Shown in pieces: positions 27,910 through 36,675 of a DNA stretch of 64,000 nucleotides; within the stretch, counting starts at the first letter, position 1; each line of letters opens with the position of its first letter. Location: assembly GCF_001693515.2 (NCBI RefSeq), contig NZ_CP042968.1, forward strand, positions 4,278,001-4,342,000, in the 5' to 3' direction. A model generated the notes under the pieces. It saw only the letters and a program-made list of their open reading frames with translations. It had not been told where the DNA came from and did not search any database. The translations under genes were made by a program, and so were the position numbers. Origin of the DNA: Bradyrhizobium paxllaeri. GTDB lineage: Bacteria; Pseudomonadota; Alphaproteobacteria; Rhizobiales; Xanthobacteraceae.

Positions 27910-29280
27910 ATGGCAAGTGACATTCTGATTGTCGACGACGAAGCCGATATTCGTGACCTCGTTGCAGGCATCCTGGAAGACGAAGGCTTCAATACCCGCA
28001 CCGCCCGCGACAGCGATTCGGCGCTGGCTGAAATCTCCAACCGTCGCCCGCATCTGGTGTTTCTCGACATCTGGCTGCAGGGCTCCAAGCTCGACGGCTT
28101 GCAATTGCTCGAGCAGGTCAAGAAGGAACATGCCGACGTTCCCGTGGTGATGATCTCCGGCCACGGCAACATCGAGACTGCGGTGGCGGCGATCAAGCGC
28201 GGCGCCTATGACTTCATCGAGAAGCCGTTCAAGTCCGACCGGCTGATCCTGGTCGCGACGCGGGCGCTGGAGACCTCGCGTCTCAAGCGCGAAGTGAAGG
28301 AATTGAAGCAACTGGCTCCGACCGCCAGCGTGCTCACCGGACGCTCCGCCTGCATGAACCAGTTACGCCAGACCATCGACCGGGCGGCCAAGGCCAACAG
28401 TCGCATCCTGATCGTCGGCCCGTCCGGCTCCGGCAAGGAACTGGCGGCGCGGACGCTGCACAATGCATCGAGCCGTGCAGAAGGCCCGTTCGTCGTCATC
28501 AACGCCGCGGCGATCACCCCGGAACGCATGGAAGTCGAACTCTTCGGTATCGAACAGTCGAACGGCGAGCAGGCACGCAAGCCCGGCGCGCTGGAAGAGG
28601 CGCATGGCGGCACGCTGTTCATCGACGAAATCGCCGACATGCCGCGCGAGACCCAGAACAAGATCCTGCGCGTGCTGGTCGATCAGACCTTCCAGCGCTC
28701 GGGCGGCACCGCCAAGATCCACGTCGACGTCCGCATTATTTCCTCGACGGCACGCAACCTGGAGGAGGAGATTGCGGAAGGGCGTTTCCGCGAAGATCTC
28801 TATCACCGGCTGTCGGTGGTGCCGATCCGCGTTCCGCCGCTCTCGGAGCGCCGCGAGGACATCCCCGAACTGATCGACTATTTCATGGATCAGATATCTG
28901 TGGCGACGGGCTTGCCGAAGCGGCAGATCGGCCAGGACGCGATGGCGGTATTGCAGTCCCATGTCTGGCCCGGCAACGTCCGCCAGCTCCGCAACAATGT
29001 CGAACGCGTGATGATTCTGGCCGGCGGCGGCCCGGAAGCGATCATCACCGCCGATATGCTGCCGCAGGATGTGGGCTCGATGGTGCCGGCAATGCCGACC
29101 AGCAATAATGGCGAGCACATCATGGGGCTGCCGCTGCGGGAAGCGCGGGAAGTGTTCGAGCGTGACTACCTGATCGCGCAGATCAGCCGATTCTCGGGCA
29201 ACATCTCGCGGACGGCCGAATTTGTCGGCATGGAGCGCTCGGCGCTACATCGCAAGCTCAAGGCGCTTGGGGTCGGCTGA
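27910..29280 (+). CDS. ntrX: Response regulator NtrX
   Basis: 456 residues. Receiver domain with Asp53 (HLVFLDIWLQGSKLDG) and Lys in FIEKPFKSDRL. AAA+ domain with Walker A GPSGSGKELAARTLH and Walker B GGTLFIDEIADMP. The loop that carries GAFTGA in NtrC reads FGIEQSNGEQARKPGAL, so the sigma-54 contact motif is absent. A Fis-type DNA-binding helix-turn-helix closes the protein (NISRTAEFVGMERSALHRKL). It is the cognate regulator of NtrY. The missing loop suggests regulation of sigma-70 promoters rather than sigma-54 activation, as proposed for NtrX of some other alphaproteobacteria. Confidence 0.95.
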   Translation: MASDILIVDDEADIRDLVAGILEDEGFNTRTARDSDSALAEISNRRPHLVFLDIWLQGSKLDGLQLLEQVKKEHADVPVVMISGHGNIETAVAAIKRGAYDFIEKPFKSDRLILVATRALETSRLKREVKELKQLAPTASVLTGRSACMNQLRQTIDRAAKANSRILIVGPSGSGKELAARTLHNASSRAEGPFVVINAAAITPERMEVELFGIEQSNGEQARKPGALEEAHGGTLFIDEIADMPRETQNKILRVLVDQTFQRSGGTAKIHVDVRIISSTARNLEEEIAEGRFREDLYHRLSVVPIRVPPLSERREDIPELIDYFMDQISVATGLPKRQIGQDAMAVLQSHVWPGNVRQLRNNVERVMILAGGGPEAIITADMLPQDVGSMVPAMPTSNNGEHIMGLPLREAREVFERDYLIAQISRFSGNISRTAEFVGMERSALHRKLKALGVG

Positions 29281-29563
29281 AGTTTGAATGAATCGTTTGT
29301 TCGATAGTTCGTGGGCCGGCACAGGTCCATGCATCTGCTTGGGAATATTTATCTCTTTCAGGTCATTTGAAGAGAATGGCCACTGGGTTCCGAGGGGCTG
29401 ACGCGTGAACCGGCTTGCCTAAAAAGCGCGCGTAGCCTCTAATCGGATTGCCGAGCCGACCGGAGGGGGATCTCAGGGGAAGCCGGCGAGTCGGGGGCAG
29501 GCTCCGTGAGAGAGCAACAACCGGCTTAATAAAAAGAAGCACCGAGACGGCGGGACAAAAACA

Positions 29564-29812
29564 ATGGCGGCAGACCGCGCACAAAATCTACAAGACACCT
29601 TCCTAAATCACGTTCGCAAAACAAAAACGCCACTGACGATCTTTCTGGTCAACGGAGTAAAGCTGCAGGGGATAGTCACCTGGTTCGACAATTTCTGCTT
29701 GCTGCTGCGGCGCGACGGTCATTCTCAGCTTGTCTACAAGCATGCGATTTCGACCATCATGCCGGGCGCTCCGATCCAGTTGTTCGAGGGCGGCGAGGAT
29801 GCTCCGGCTTGA
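29564..29812 (+). CDS. hfq: RNA chaperone Hfq
   Basis: 82 residues, the usual short alphaproteobacterial length. The Sm1 motif is [20 protein letters not shown] with [14 protein letters not shown], and the Sm2 motif is [11 protein letters not shown]. The distal-face and proximal-face residues (Gln near the N-terminus, YKH) are present. The hexamer helps small RNAs pair with mRNAs; in rhizobia it affects nifA expression. It lies downstream of ntrX with a 283-bp gap that may carry its own promoter, and 11 bp before hflX. Confidence 0.98.
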   Translation: MAADRAQNLQDTFLNHVRKTKTPLTIFLVNGVKLQGIVTWFDNFCLLLRRDGHSQLVYKHAISTIMPGAPIQLFEGGEDAPA

Positions 29813-29823
29813 GAGTGAACTGA

Positions 29824-31197
29824 TTGGAACCCTTCGACCGTGAAGGGAGCGCCGACCGTCCGCGGTCGGCGGCCAAACAAAGCGGGCGGGTGATCGTCAT
29901 CGGCCCTTATTTGCGTATGCGCCGCGGCGATACCGATGCGCAGGCGAATGAGGCCATGCGCGATTCGGAAGCGCGGCTTGAGGAAGCCGCCGGCTTGGCG
30001 CGCGCCATCGACCTCACGATTGCCGATGCATTGATCGCACCGATCAGCCAGATCCGGCCGGCGACCTATCTCGGCAAGGGAAAGGTCGAGGAGATCACCG
30101 GCCTGATCGCGGGCCACGACATCGAGCTCGTGGTGATGGATTGCGCGCTGTCGCCGATCCAGCAGCGCAACCTCGAGAAGGCCTGGAACGCCAAGGTGCT
30201 CGACCGCACCGGATTGATCCTGGAAATCTTCGGCCGCCGCGCCAAAACCAAAGAGGGTGCGCTGCAGGTCGAGCTGGCGCATCTGAATTACCAGCGCAGT
30301 CGGCTGGTGCGCTCATGGACCCATCTGGAGCGCCAGCGCGGCGGTTTTGGATTCATGGGCGGCCCCGGCGAGACCCAGATCGAAGCGGACCGCCGGCTGA
30401 TTGGCGACCGCATCACGCGGCTGGAGAACGAGCTGAAGAAGGTGCAGGCGACGCGGCGGCTACATCGCGCCGGGCGGCAGCGGGTGCCTTATCGCGTGGT
30501 CGCGCTGGTCGGCTATACCAACGCCGGCAAGTCGACGCTGTTCAACCGCCTGACGCGCGCCGACGTGCAGGCAGCCGACATGTTGTTTGCGACGCTGGAC
30601 CCGACCTTGCGCGCGCTGAGCCTGCCGCATGGCGGCAAGGCGATGCTCTCGGACACCGTCGGATTCATCTCCAACCTGCCGACGCAACTCGTTGCTGCGT
30701 TTCGCGCCACGCTGGAAGAGGTGCTGGAGGCCGACATCATTCTCCACGTTCGCGACATCTCGCATGAGGATGCGGAGGCGCAGGAGCGTGACGTCGACGC
30801 GGTGCTGCGTCAGCTCGGCATCGATCCCGGCTCCGGCGGGCGCATCCTTGAAGTCTGGAACAAGATCGATCGCTTCGATCCCGAAGCGCGCGAGAACCTG
30901 CGCAACATCGCCGCCCGCCGGCCGCCGGAACGGCCGTGCTTTCTGGTCTCAGCCGTGTCGGGTGAGGGAATCGACGAACTGTTGAGCGCGATCGAGGAAC
31001 GGCTGGCGGCGACGCGCACGACGCTGGATTTGTCCATCGACGCCTCCGACGGCGCCGGCATCAGCTGGCTGCATCGCAACGCTGAAGTGCTCACCAAGGA
31101 GCTTCACGACGGGCGCTTCGACATGACGGTGCGCGTCGACGAGACCAAGCGCGACATCGTGGTGTCCAGGTTCGACGCCGTGCCGCGCGTGGCGTGA
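29824..31197 (+). CDS. hflX: Ribosome-splitting GTPase HflX
   Basis: 457 residues from a TTG start; the start is the least certain part. N-terminal HflX domain (RPATYLGKGKVEEITGLI, VMDCALSPIQQRNLEKAW, EIFGRRAKTKEGALQVELA), a coiled coil with the glycine-rich GGFGFMGGPGETQIEADRR motif, and a GTPase domain: G1 GYTNAGKST, G3 DTVGFISNLP, G4 NKID. It binds the large ribosomal subunit and rescues stalled ribosomes under stress. The hfq-hflX pairing is conserved across proteobacteria. Confidence 0.95.
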   Translation: MEPFDREGSADRPRSAAKQSGRVIVIGPYLRMRRGDTDAQANEAMRDSEARLEEAAGLARAIDLTIADALIAPISQIRPATYLGKGKVEEITGLIAGHDIELVVMDCALSPIQQRNLEKAWNAKVLDRTGLILEIFGRRAKTKEGALQVELAHLNYQRSRLVRSWTHLERQRGGFGFMGGPGETQIEADRRLIGDRITRLENELKKVQATRRLHRAGRQRVPYRVVALVGYTNAGKSTLFNRLTRADVQAADMLFATLDPTLRALSLPHGGKAMLSDTVGFISNLPTQLVAAFRATLEEVLEADIILHVRDISHEDAEAQERDVDAVLRQLGIDPGSGGRILEVWNKIDRFDPEARENLRNIAARRPPERPCFLVSAVSGEGIDELLSAIEERLAATRTTLDLSIDASDGAGISWLHRNAEVLTKELHDGRFDMTVRVDETKRDIVVSRFDAVPRVA

Positions 31198-31204
31198 GCC
31201 CAAT

Positions 31205-32059
31205 TCAGCGAGTGTTTTGCACGCGAACCGGTGCGGCCGCCCCTGACTGCTCTCCCTTGGCTTCGTTCCAGAGCGCGTCCATCTCTTCCAGCGTTGCATC
31301 CTCCAGTGAGCGTCCCTTGGCCGCCAGCGCGCGCTCGATATAGGCGAAGCGGCGCTCGAACTTGGCGTTGGTGCCCCGTAGCGCGGTTTCGGGATCGGCG
31401 CCCACATGCCGCGCCAGGTTGACCAGCGCAAACAGGAGATCGCCGGTTTCTTCCGCAAGCTCTTCCACGTCCTTGCGGTCGAGCGCCGCCTCGATCTCAT
31501 CGGCTTCTTCGCGGATTTTTGCCAGCACCGCGCGCGGGTCGTTCCAGTCGAAGCCGACGGTGGACGCCTTGCGCTGCAATTCCATCGCCCGCGTCAGCGC
31601 CGGCTGGCCGGCCTTGACGCTCGATAGCAGCGATTTGTGCGTCGTCTCTTCCGGCGGCCGACGCGCCGCGCGCTCGGCCTTTTCCTCGGCCTTGATGCGC
31701 TCCCAGGCGCTCTTGACGCCGGCGGGGGCAATGTTGCCGTCCTTGTCGGCGAACACATGCGGGTGGCGGCGGATCAACTTCCGTGCGATCGCCTCGACCA
31801 CGTCGCCGAAGGCAAAGGCGTTTTGCTCTTCCGCCATTCGGGCGTGATAGACGACCTGCAGCAGGAGATCGCCAAGTTCCTCGCGCAGGTCGTCGAGATC
31901 ACCGCGCGTGATCGCATCGGCCACCTCATAGGCCTCCTCGATCGTGTAGGGCGCGATCGTCGCAAAATCCTGTTCGAGGTCCCACGGGCAGCCCGTGACC
32001 GGCGTGCGCAGCGCCGCCATGATTTCGATGAGGCGGGAAATATCGCGGGAAGGGGTCAT
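31205..32059 (-). CDS. mazG: Nucleoside triphosphate pyrophosphohydrolase MazG
   Basis: 284 residues with two MazG helical repeats. The N-terminal one has CPWDLEQDFATIAPYTIEEAYEVADAI with the Glu-rich metal site in DLREELGDLLLQVVYHA. The C-terminal one has IREEADEIEAALDRKDVEELAEETGDLLFALVN split across similar helices. It hydrolyses (d)NTPs, including non-canonical ones, to monophosphates and influences the stringent response. It converges with hflX 7 bp away and is divergent from queC. Confidence 0.95.
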   Translation of the reverse strand: MTPSRDISRLIEIMAALRTPVTGCPWDLEQDFATIAPYTIEEAYEVADAITRGDLDDLREELGDLLLQVVYHARMAEEQNAFAFGDVVEAIARKLIRRHPHVFADKDGNIAPAGVKSAWERIKAEEKAERAARRPPEETTHKSLLSSVKAGQPALTRAMELQRKASTVGFDWNDPRAVLAKIREEADEIEAALDRKDVEELAEETGDLLFALVNLARHVGADPETALRGTNAKFERRFAYIERALAAKGRSLEDATLEEMDALWNEAKGEQSGAAAPVRVQNTR

Positions 32060-32191
32060 GGGGTTTCCGAAAGCCAGGGAAAGACAGCAGCTTTATGCCG
32101 CAAGCGGCTTGCCGATCCCAGTGGAACGAGCCGGAAATCGGGGCAATTTCCACCGGTTGGCCTCAAGCCGCGGGAGTGCTAATTGCGCATC

Positions 32192-32902
32192 ATGAGCGAC
32201 CAATCATCCTCCGAAACCGCGCTGGTTCTGTTTTCCGGCGGGCAGGATTCCACCACCTGCCTGGCTTGGGCCTTGCGCCGCTTTGCGCGCGTCGAAATGC
32301 TCGGCTTCAGCTACGGCCAGCGCCATGCGATCGAGCTTGCGTGCCGGGACCGGTTGCTGTCCGGGATGAAATCGCTGCGGCCGGAGTGGGTGGCAAAGCT
32401 CGGCGATAGCCACACGCTGGAAATCCCGACATTGGCGGAAATTTCCGACACCGCGCTCACGCGCGACGTAGCCATTGCCATGGGGGCTGACGGCCTGCCG
32501 AACACATTTGTACCCGGCCGTAACCTGGTGTTTCTAACCTTCGCGGCGGCGCTGGCGTGCCGGCGCGGCATCCGCCACATCGTCGGCGGCATGTGCGAGA
32601 CCGACTACTCCGGCTACCCGGATTGCCGCGACGAGACCATCAAGGCGCTGCAGTCCGCGCTCAATCTCGGCATGGCGAAGAATTTTGAATTGCACACGCC
32701 GCTGATGTGGCTCGACAAGGCATCGACCTGGAAGCTCGCGCATGAGCTCGGCGGGGCAGGGCTGGTCGACCTGATCCGCGAGCACTCCCACACCTGTTAC
32801 CTCGGCGAGCGCGGTGCGCAGCACGATTGGGGCTATGGCTGCGGGGAGTGCCCAGCCTGCGCGTTGCGGGCCAAGGGCTGGCGGGAATATGCGCTGGCGT
32901 AG
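32192..32902 (+). CDS. queC: 7-cyano-7-deazaguanine synthase
   Basis: 236 residues from ATG 32192 (a TTG 9 bp upstream is in frame). PP-loop ATPase motif [16 protein letters not shown] near the N-terminus, family blocks [15 protein letters not shown] and [19 protein letters not shown], and a C-terminal zinc site from the cysteines in [14 protein letters not shown]. It converts 7-carboxy-7-deazaguanine to preQ0 in queuosine synthesis. No other que genes are next to it. Confidence 0.95.
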   Translation: MSDQSSSETALVLFSGGQDSTTCLAWALRRFARVEMLGFSYGQRHAIELACRDRLLSGMKSLRPEWVAKLGDSHTLEIPTLAEISDTALTRDVAIAMGADGLPNTFVPGRNLVFLTFAAALACRRGIRHIVGGMCETDYSGYPDCRDETIKALQSALNLGMAKNFELHTPLMWLDKASTWKLAHELGGAGLVDLIREHSHTCYLGERGAQHDWGYGCGECPACALRAKGWREYALA

Positions 32903-32933
32903 CTCGCGCGACATCCGTCGTCCATTTGCATGT

Positions 32934-33030
32934 CGTCGCCCGCGAAAATCGGGCGATCCAGTATTCCAGAGACCGGCGTTTGAGCCGAGAAGCCGCGGCG
33001 TACTGGATACCCGCCTTCGCGGGTATGACG
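32934..33030. repeat. Imperfect palindromic intergenic repeat
   Basis: The arms (about 32934-32963 and 33001-33030) are imperfect inverted copies sharing CCCGCGAA and ATCCAGTA. The right arm reads TACTGGATACCCGCCTTCGC. This is a different repeat type from 9254 and 13226 and lies between convergent queC and the nitrile hydratase operon. Confidence 0.65.
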
Positions 33031-33044
33031 ATTGTGGCGCCGAG

Positions 33045-33431
33045 CTACTTGCCAAAATCTCCAGGCGTCAGCTCGATCGGCACACCATGCGGCGTGCGAT
33101 CGGCGGCGTGGTCCCAGGCGTCGCGATAGCGATGCAGGACATCCGACGTCGCGACGCCCTTGGCGGCGACGAGTGTTTCCAGCGTGGCAAGCCAGTGCCA
33201 GTAATAGGTGTCGCCCGTATCAGGATCGCCGGCGGCCTGCGCGCGCTTGATTTGCGCGCCCAGCGTCTCCGCCCATTCCTTCCAGGTGAAGAGGCCGGCC
33301 TCATGCAGCGCCAGCGCCATGGCAAACGCGCGCGCTTCCCACGGCTCGCGAAACACCGGGCCGTCCTCGTCGCGGGGGACGCCGGGCACGGCAACAGCCG
33401 CCCGCATCGCTTGCTGCGGAGTCAAATTCAT
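33045..33431 (-). CDS. Nitrile hydratase accessory/activator protein (beta-subunit-like)
   Basis: 128 residues from ATG 33431. The sequence FREPWEARAFAMALALHEAGLFTWKEWAETL, with YYWHWLATLETLV, matches the N-terminal helical half of nitrile hydratase beta subunits. Such P14K/NhlE-type proteins are encoded after the structural genes and deliver cobalt by swapping alpha subunits. It overlaps the beta-subunit stop by one base (TGATG), as does the alpha/beta junction, so the three genes form one translationally coupled operon. It fits the cobalt-type alpha subunit. Confidence 0.85.
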   Translation of the reverse strand: MNLTPQQAMRAAVAVPGVPRDEDGPVFREPWEARAFAMALALHEAGLFTWKEWAETLGAQIKRAQAAGDPDTGDTYYWHWLATLETLVAAKGVATSDVLHRYRDAWDHAADRTPHGVPIELTPGDFGK

Positions 33432-34090
33432 CACACACGCTCCAGATAGGATTCCCAGGCGTCGACGGAAACGCTGAGCGTCGGGTCCGTACCATTGCCC
33501 CACAATTCCGGCCCGTCGAACCGCACGGTGTAAAGCCATTGCGGGTCTTCGCCCTGGCCGAGCGAGTTGGTGTCGGGGAAGACGTGACAGCCGTGGTTGA
33601 GCTCGATGGTGCCGAGATGGCCGCGGACATATTGCGGCAGCCTTGTATGCGTTACCGGGTGGATATCCTTCATCCGCACGGTGTCGCCGACCGCGAACAT
33701 CGCAGGTGCCTTTGCTTCGCGCTCGGTCGGGCCGCCGCGCCGGATCGCCGGCGTGACTTCATTGGGAGCAACCGGTTTGACGCCGGGCTTGGGCGGCGAG
33801 AGCACCTTGCCGGCCTCGATCTCCTCGCGCGTCACCAGTCCGCGCTCGACCATCAGTGTTTCCAACCCGGCCAGCCAGATCTGGAAATAGCTCTTGCTGA
33901 GGTAATCTTCGGGCGGGCGGTTCTCGCGGGCGAACCGCGACATGTCGATGTTCCAGCCGCCGGGACGCGCCATGGCGACCGTCAGCGCAAAGGCGCGGCG
34001 CTCCCAGTCGCCATGAAACACCGGCTCGTTCGGCTCGGGTACGACGGGGCCAAAGCCCTTGGCGCCGCCCATGTCATGCGCGCCGTCCAT
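33431..34090 (-). CDS. nthB: Nitrile hydratase beta subunit
   Basis: 219 residues. N-terminus [16 protein letters not shown] is the classic beta-subunit start. The helical region (FHGDWERRAFALTVAMARPGGWNID, then YFQIWLAGLETLMVERGLVT) is followed by an SH3-like beta barrel (FAVGDTVRMKDIHPVTHTRLPQYVRGHLGTIELNHG, ending YTVRFDGPELWG). With the alpha subunit it forms the heterotetramer that hydrates nitriles to amides in the cytosol. The start codon overlaps the alpha-subunit stop. Confidence 0.95.
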   Translation of the reverse strand: MDGAHDMGGAKGFGPVVPEPNEPVFHGDWERRAFALTVAMARPGGWNIDMSRFARENRPPEDYLSKSYFQIWLAGLETLMVERGLVTREEIEAGKVLSPPKPGVKPVAPNEVTPAIRRGGPTEREAKAPAMFAVGDTVRMKDIHPVTHTRLPQYVRGHLGTIELNHGCHVFPDTNSLGQGEDPQWLYTVRFDGPELWGNGTDPTLSVSVDAWESYLERV

Positions 34091-34731
34091 CAGGCGATCT
34101 CGCCGGGTTGTTTCGGCAGGCCGGTGCCGATCATGCTGTCACGGGTGACGAGTTCGGCGAGCTGTTCGGCGCTCCAGCCCTCGGTGCCCTCGGGACGCAT
34201 CGGCAGCACGAGGTAGCGGATCTCGGCCGTGGAATCCCAGACGCGGATCTTCGTGGTGTCCGGCAGCGTCACGCCGAAATCCCTGAGCACGCCGCGCGGA
34301 TCGGAGACGGCGCGGGAGCGGTAGGGCGCGGATTTGTACCAGACCGGCGGCAATCCCAGCACGGGATGCGGGTAGCAGGAGCACAGCGTGCACACGACCA
34401 TATTGTGCTGCTCCGGCGTGTTCTCCACGACGACCATGTGTTCGCCCTGGCGGCCGGAATAATCCAGCTCGGCGATCGCAGCGCTCGCATTCTTCATCAG
34501 ACGTTCGCGATAGGCGGGATCGCTCCAGGCCTTCGCGACCACGCGAATGCCGTTGCGCGGTCCGATCTTCTTTTCATAGAGATCGATCAGGAGGTCGAGA
34601 GACGTCGGATCGACATAGCCTTTCTCGGTCAGGATCGATTCCAGCGCGCGCACGCGCAGCTCGGTCTCCGACAACTCGGAATGATCGTGGTCGTGATGAT
34701 GGCCGTGGTGGTCGTGGTCATGGTCGCTCAT
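34090..34731 (-). CDS. nthA: Nitrile hydratase alpha subunit, cobalt type, with His-rich N-terminus
   Basis: 213 residues from ATG 34731. The metal-binding claw is VCTLCSC; Thr in this position marks the cobalt-type enzyme (iron-type has Ser), and the two inner cysteines are oxidised to sulfenic and sulfinic acids. Other family blocks are [23 protein letters not shown] [32 protein letters not shown] and [15 protein letters not shown]. The first ~17 residues ([17 protein letters not shown]) are almost only His and Asp, possibly a metal-holding segment. A longer open frame upstream has no support. It is divergent from the crotonase gene. Confidence 0.95.
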   Translation of the reverse strand: MSDHDHDHHGHHHDHDHSELSETELRVRALESILTEKGYVDPTSLDLLIDLYEKKIGPRNGIRVVAKAWSDPAYRERLMKNASAAIAELDYSGRQGEHMVVVENTPEQHNMVVCTLCSCYPHPVLGLPPVWYKSAPYRSRAVSDPRGVLRDFGVTLPDTTKIRVWDSTAEIRYLVLPMRPEGTEGWSAEQLAELVTRDSMIGTGLPKQPGEIA

Positions 34732-34990
34732 GGGGTGAGGATAGGCGCAAAATCCCTGATATGTCGAGGCAGGGACTCTGCTAGCATTTGCCGATGGGAT
34801 CAGGGCAGGGCACATCGGAGCCGCCGTTGCGGCAGGCACTTTGGCCTGGCTTCCGGCAGGAGCGGCCAGCCGGAACACCGTCGCACCGGACATTTGTGAT
34901 CCGCCTTCAAGCTTGCTCGCAAGCCTTTCTCGCCACGGCGGATTCAGTTCTGGGATAAGCTTCGGGAAAACAAGGGCAGGGAGGCCATGT

Positions 34991-35797
34991 GTGACCGAAT
35001 TTGTGAAGATTGAAAAAGGCCTCGGACCTGATGGCCGCATTGCTGTCGTGCGTTTCGACCGCGGCGATGGCATCAATGCGCTGTCGCCGGAAGCGATGCG
35101 CCAGCTCACCGACACCGCGCGCAGCTTTGAGGATGACGCCGCGACCTCCGTCGTGGTGCTCACAGGCGGCGCCAAATCGTTCAGCGCTGGTTTCGATCTG
35201 AAGGACCCGGAAGGACGCTCACGACAGACGATGGACCTTGGCGCGCTGCGCCGGCACCTGAAGCTCGGACCGCGGCTGACGCGAGCGTGGCAGGACATGG
35301 AGCAGATCACCATCGGCGCCATCGAGGGCTTTTGCGTCGGCGGCGGCGTGGCGCTGGCGGTCGCGCTGGATTTCCGGGTGATGGCCCGCGACGCTCATAT
35401 GCGCGTCCCCGAGATCGGGCTCGGCATGAACATGAGCTGGCAAAGTGTGCCGCGCATGCTGCATCTGATGGGACCGGCCCGCACCAAACAGGCCGTGATC
35501 CTGGCCGACCAGCGTATCTCCGCGGCCGAGGCTTACGAATGGCGGCTGGTGGAGGAGGTGGCTGATCCCGGCAAGGCCTTAGACGCTGCGGTGGCGCTCG
35601 CCACCAAGGTGGCCGCCCAGCCGCCGCTGTCGGTCGCCATGACCAAGTTGACGGTCAATCGTCTCGCGCATGCGCTCGACGATCTCGCGAGCCACATGGA
35701 TCTCGACCAGTTCGCGTTGGCGAGCATGTCGGAGGACCACAAAGAGGGCGTCGAGGCGTTTCTCGGCCGCCGCCAGCCGCGGTTCAGGGGAAAGTAG
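34991..35797 (+). CDS. Enoyl-CoA hydratase/isomerase family protein (crotonase)
   Basis: 268 residues from GTG 34991, chosen because AGGGAGG lies at ideal distance and a longer frame has no family match. Crotonase features: [19 protein letters not shown] (oxyanion hole 1), [22 protein letters not shown] (oxyanion hole 2), [33 protein letters not shown]. The Glu pair of true enoyl-CoA hydratase is not both clearly present, so the reaction could be hydration, isomerisation or thioester cleavage. The next gene starts 3 bp after its stop. Confidence 0.88.
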   Translation: MTEFVKIEKGLGPDGRIAVVRFDRGDGINALSPEAMRQLTDTARSFEDDAATSVVVLTGGAKSFSAGFDLKDPEGRSRQTMDLGALRRHLKLGPRLTRAWQDMEQITIGAIEGFCVGGGVALAVALDFRVMARDAHMRVPEIGLGMNMSWQSVPRMLHLMGPARTKQAVILADQRISAAEAYEWRLVEEVADPGKALDAAVALATKVAAQPPLSVAMTKLTVNRLAHALDDLASHMDLDQFALASMSEDHKEGVEAFLGRRQPRFRGK

Positions 35798-35800
35798 GTC

Positions 35801-36352
35801 ATGACTTCGCAAAATGCGGAGCATTTGATTGAAATTCGCGTTGACCGGGTGGCGCAGCTTTTCCAGACGCTCGATCCGTTTCCATTTCGCGAAAAGGACC
35901 TCGATCAGGAAGCCGAAGACTACATCGTCAGTTGGGCGCGCGAACTGCCAGACAAGCGTCCAATAAGGATTGCGGTCCATCTCCCGCACGATGCTGCTGA
36001 AACCGGAAATTCGCGGGACTTGAACCTGGCCTTCCATCGTTATTTCGAGGACAGGGCGCGCGCCGTCCAGCATGACCTCAATGAGCTGTTTCGGATCGGC
36101 CGGCGCTCGCTCGCCATCGGCATTCCGGTCCTTGTCGCATGCATCTTTGCTGCGCGATTTGCCGCCGGATACCTGACGGAAGATCCGCTTCAGGGACTCG
36201 TTGAAGAAAGCCTCCTGATTCTCGGCACCGTCGCCAATTGGCGGCCGCTGGAGATATTCCTCTATGACTGGTGGCCGCTTGCGCGCCGGCGCGATCTCTA
36301 CCGGCGTCTGGCGGCAGCAGCAGTGGAGCTGAAGCCATATGAGAGCCACTAA
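35801..36352 (+). CDS. Hypothetical protein with two C-terminal membrane segments
   Basis: 183 residues. The N-terminal ~100 residues are soluble and charged (EIRVDRVAQLFQTLDPFPFREKD, RIAVHLPHDAAETG, then RDLNLAFHRYFEDRARAV). Hydrophobic stretches at about 105-122 and 134-150 suggest membrane anchoring, with YDWWPLARRRDLYRRLA at the C-terminus. I do not recognise a named family, though similar proteins are common hypotheticals in this group. The 3-bp gap suggests co-transcription with the crotonase gene. Confidence 0.7.
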   Translation: MTSQNAEHLIEIRVDRVAQLFQTLDPFPFREKDLDQEAEDYIVSWARELPDKRPIRIAVHLPHDAAETGNSRDLNLAFHRYFEDRARAVQHDLNELFRIGRRSLAIGIPVLVACIFAARFAAGYLTEDPLQGLVEESLLILGTVANWRPLEIFLYDWWPLARRRDLYRRLAAAAVELKPYESH

Positions 36353-36675
36353 GTGCACTCAAGGCCTCAGCATGGCACCTGAAGTCGGGAGAACAGGAAG
36401 GCGGGACCCAGCGCTCGATATCCGGAATTCGCATAAGGTATATTATGGAATATTTATATCTACAATTAGATCAGATATTTAGCTTGATATGCTAGCAAAC
36501 CAAGCCAGCCTGGCGGCCATACGGTCATTCGTCTGACGCAAGCAATCCTGCTCCGCCAAAGCCTGTGTTGCCGTCGCTGGCGGACGCTGCAATAAGCGCG
36601 CGAGCGCGAGATCGCTGATGACCTTCGGGCAATCTAGTGGCCTCAAGAACAACAATCCTCAAGGGAGAAATCCAG
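36353..36675. other. AT-rich intergenic promoter region of the TRAP transporter
   Basis: 323 bp with no convincing gene. Bases 36430-36500 are far more AT-rich than their surroundings (TATATTATGGAATATTTATA core), probably the promoter of the binding-protein gene that follows, or a trace of acquired DNA. Confidence 0.5.

Noticed and set aside
34732..35322. N-terminal extension of the nitrile hydratase alpha frame to 35322
   Set aside because: The upstream part is antisense to the crotonase gene and its promoter and resembles no known domain; the ATG at 34731 begins the family-like protein.
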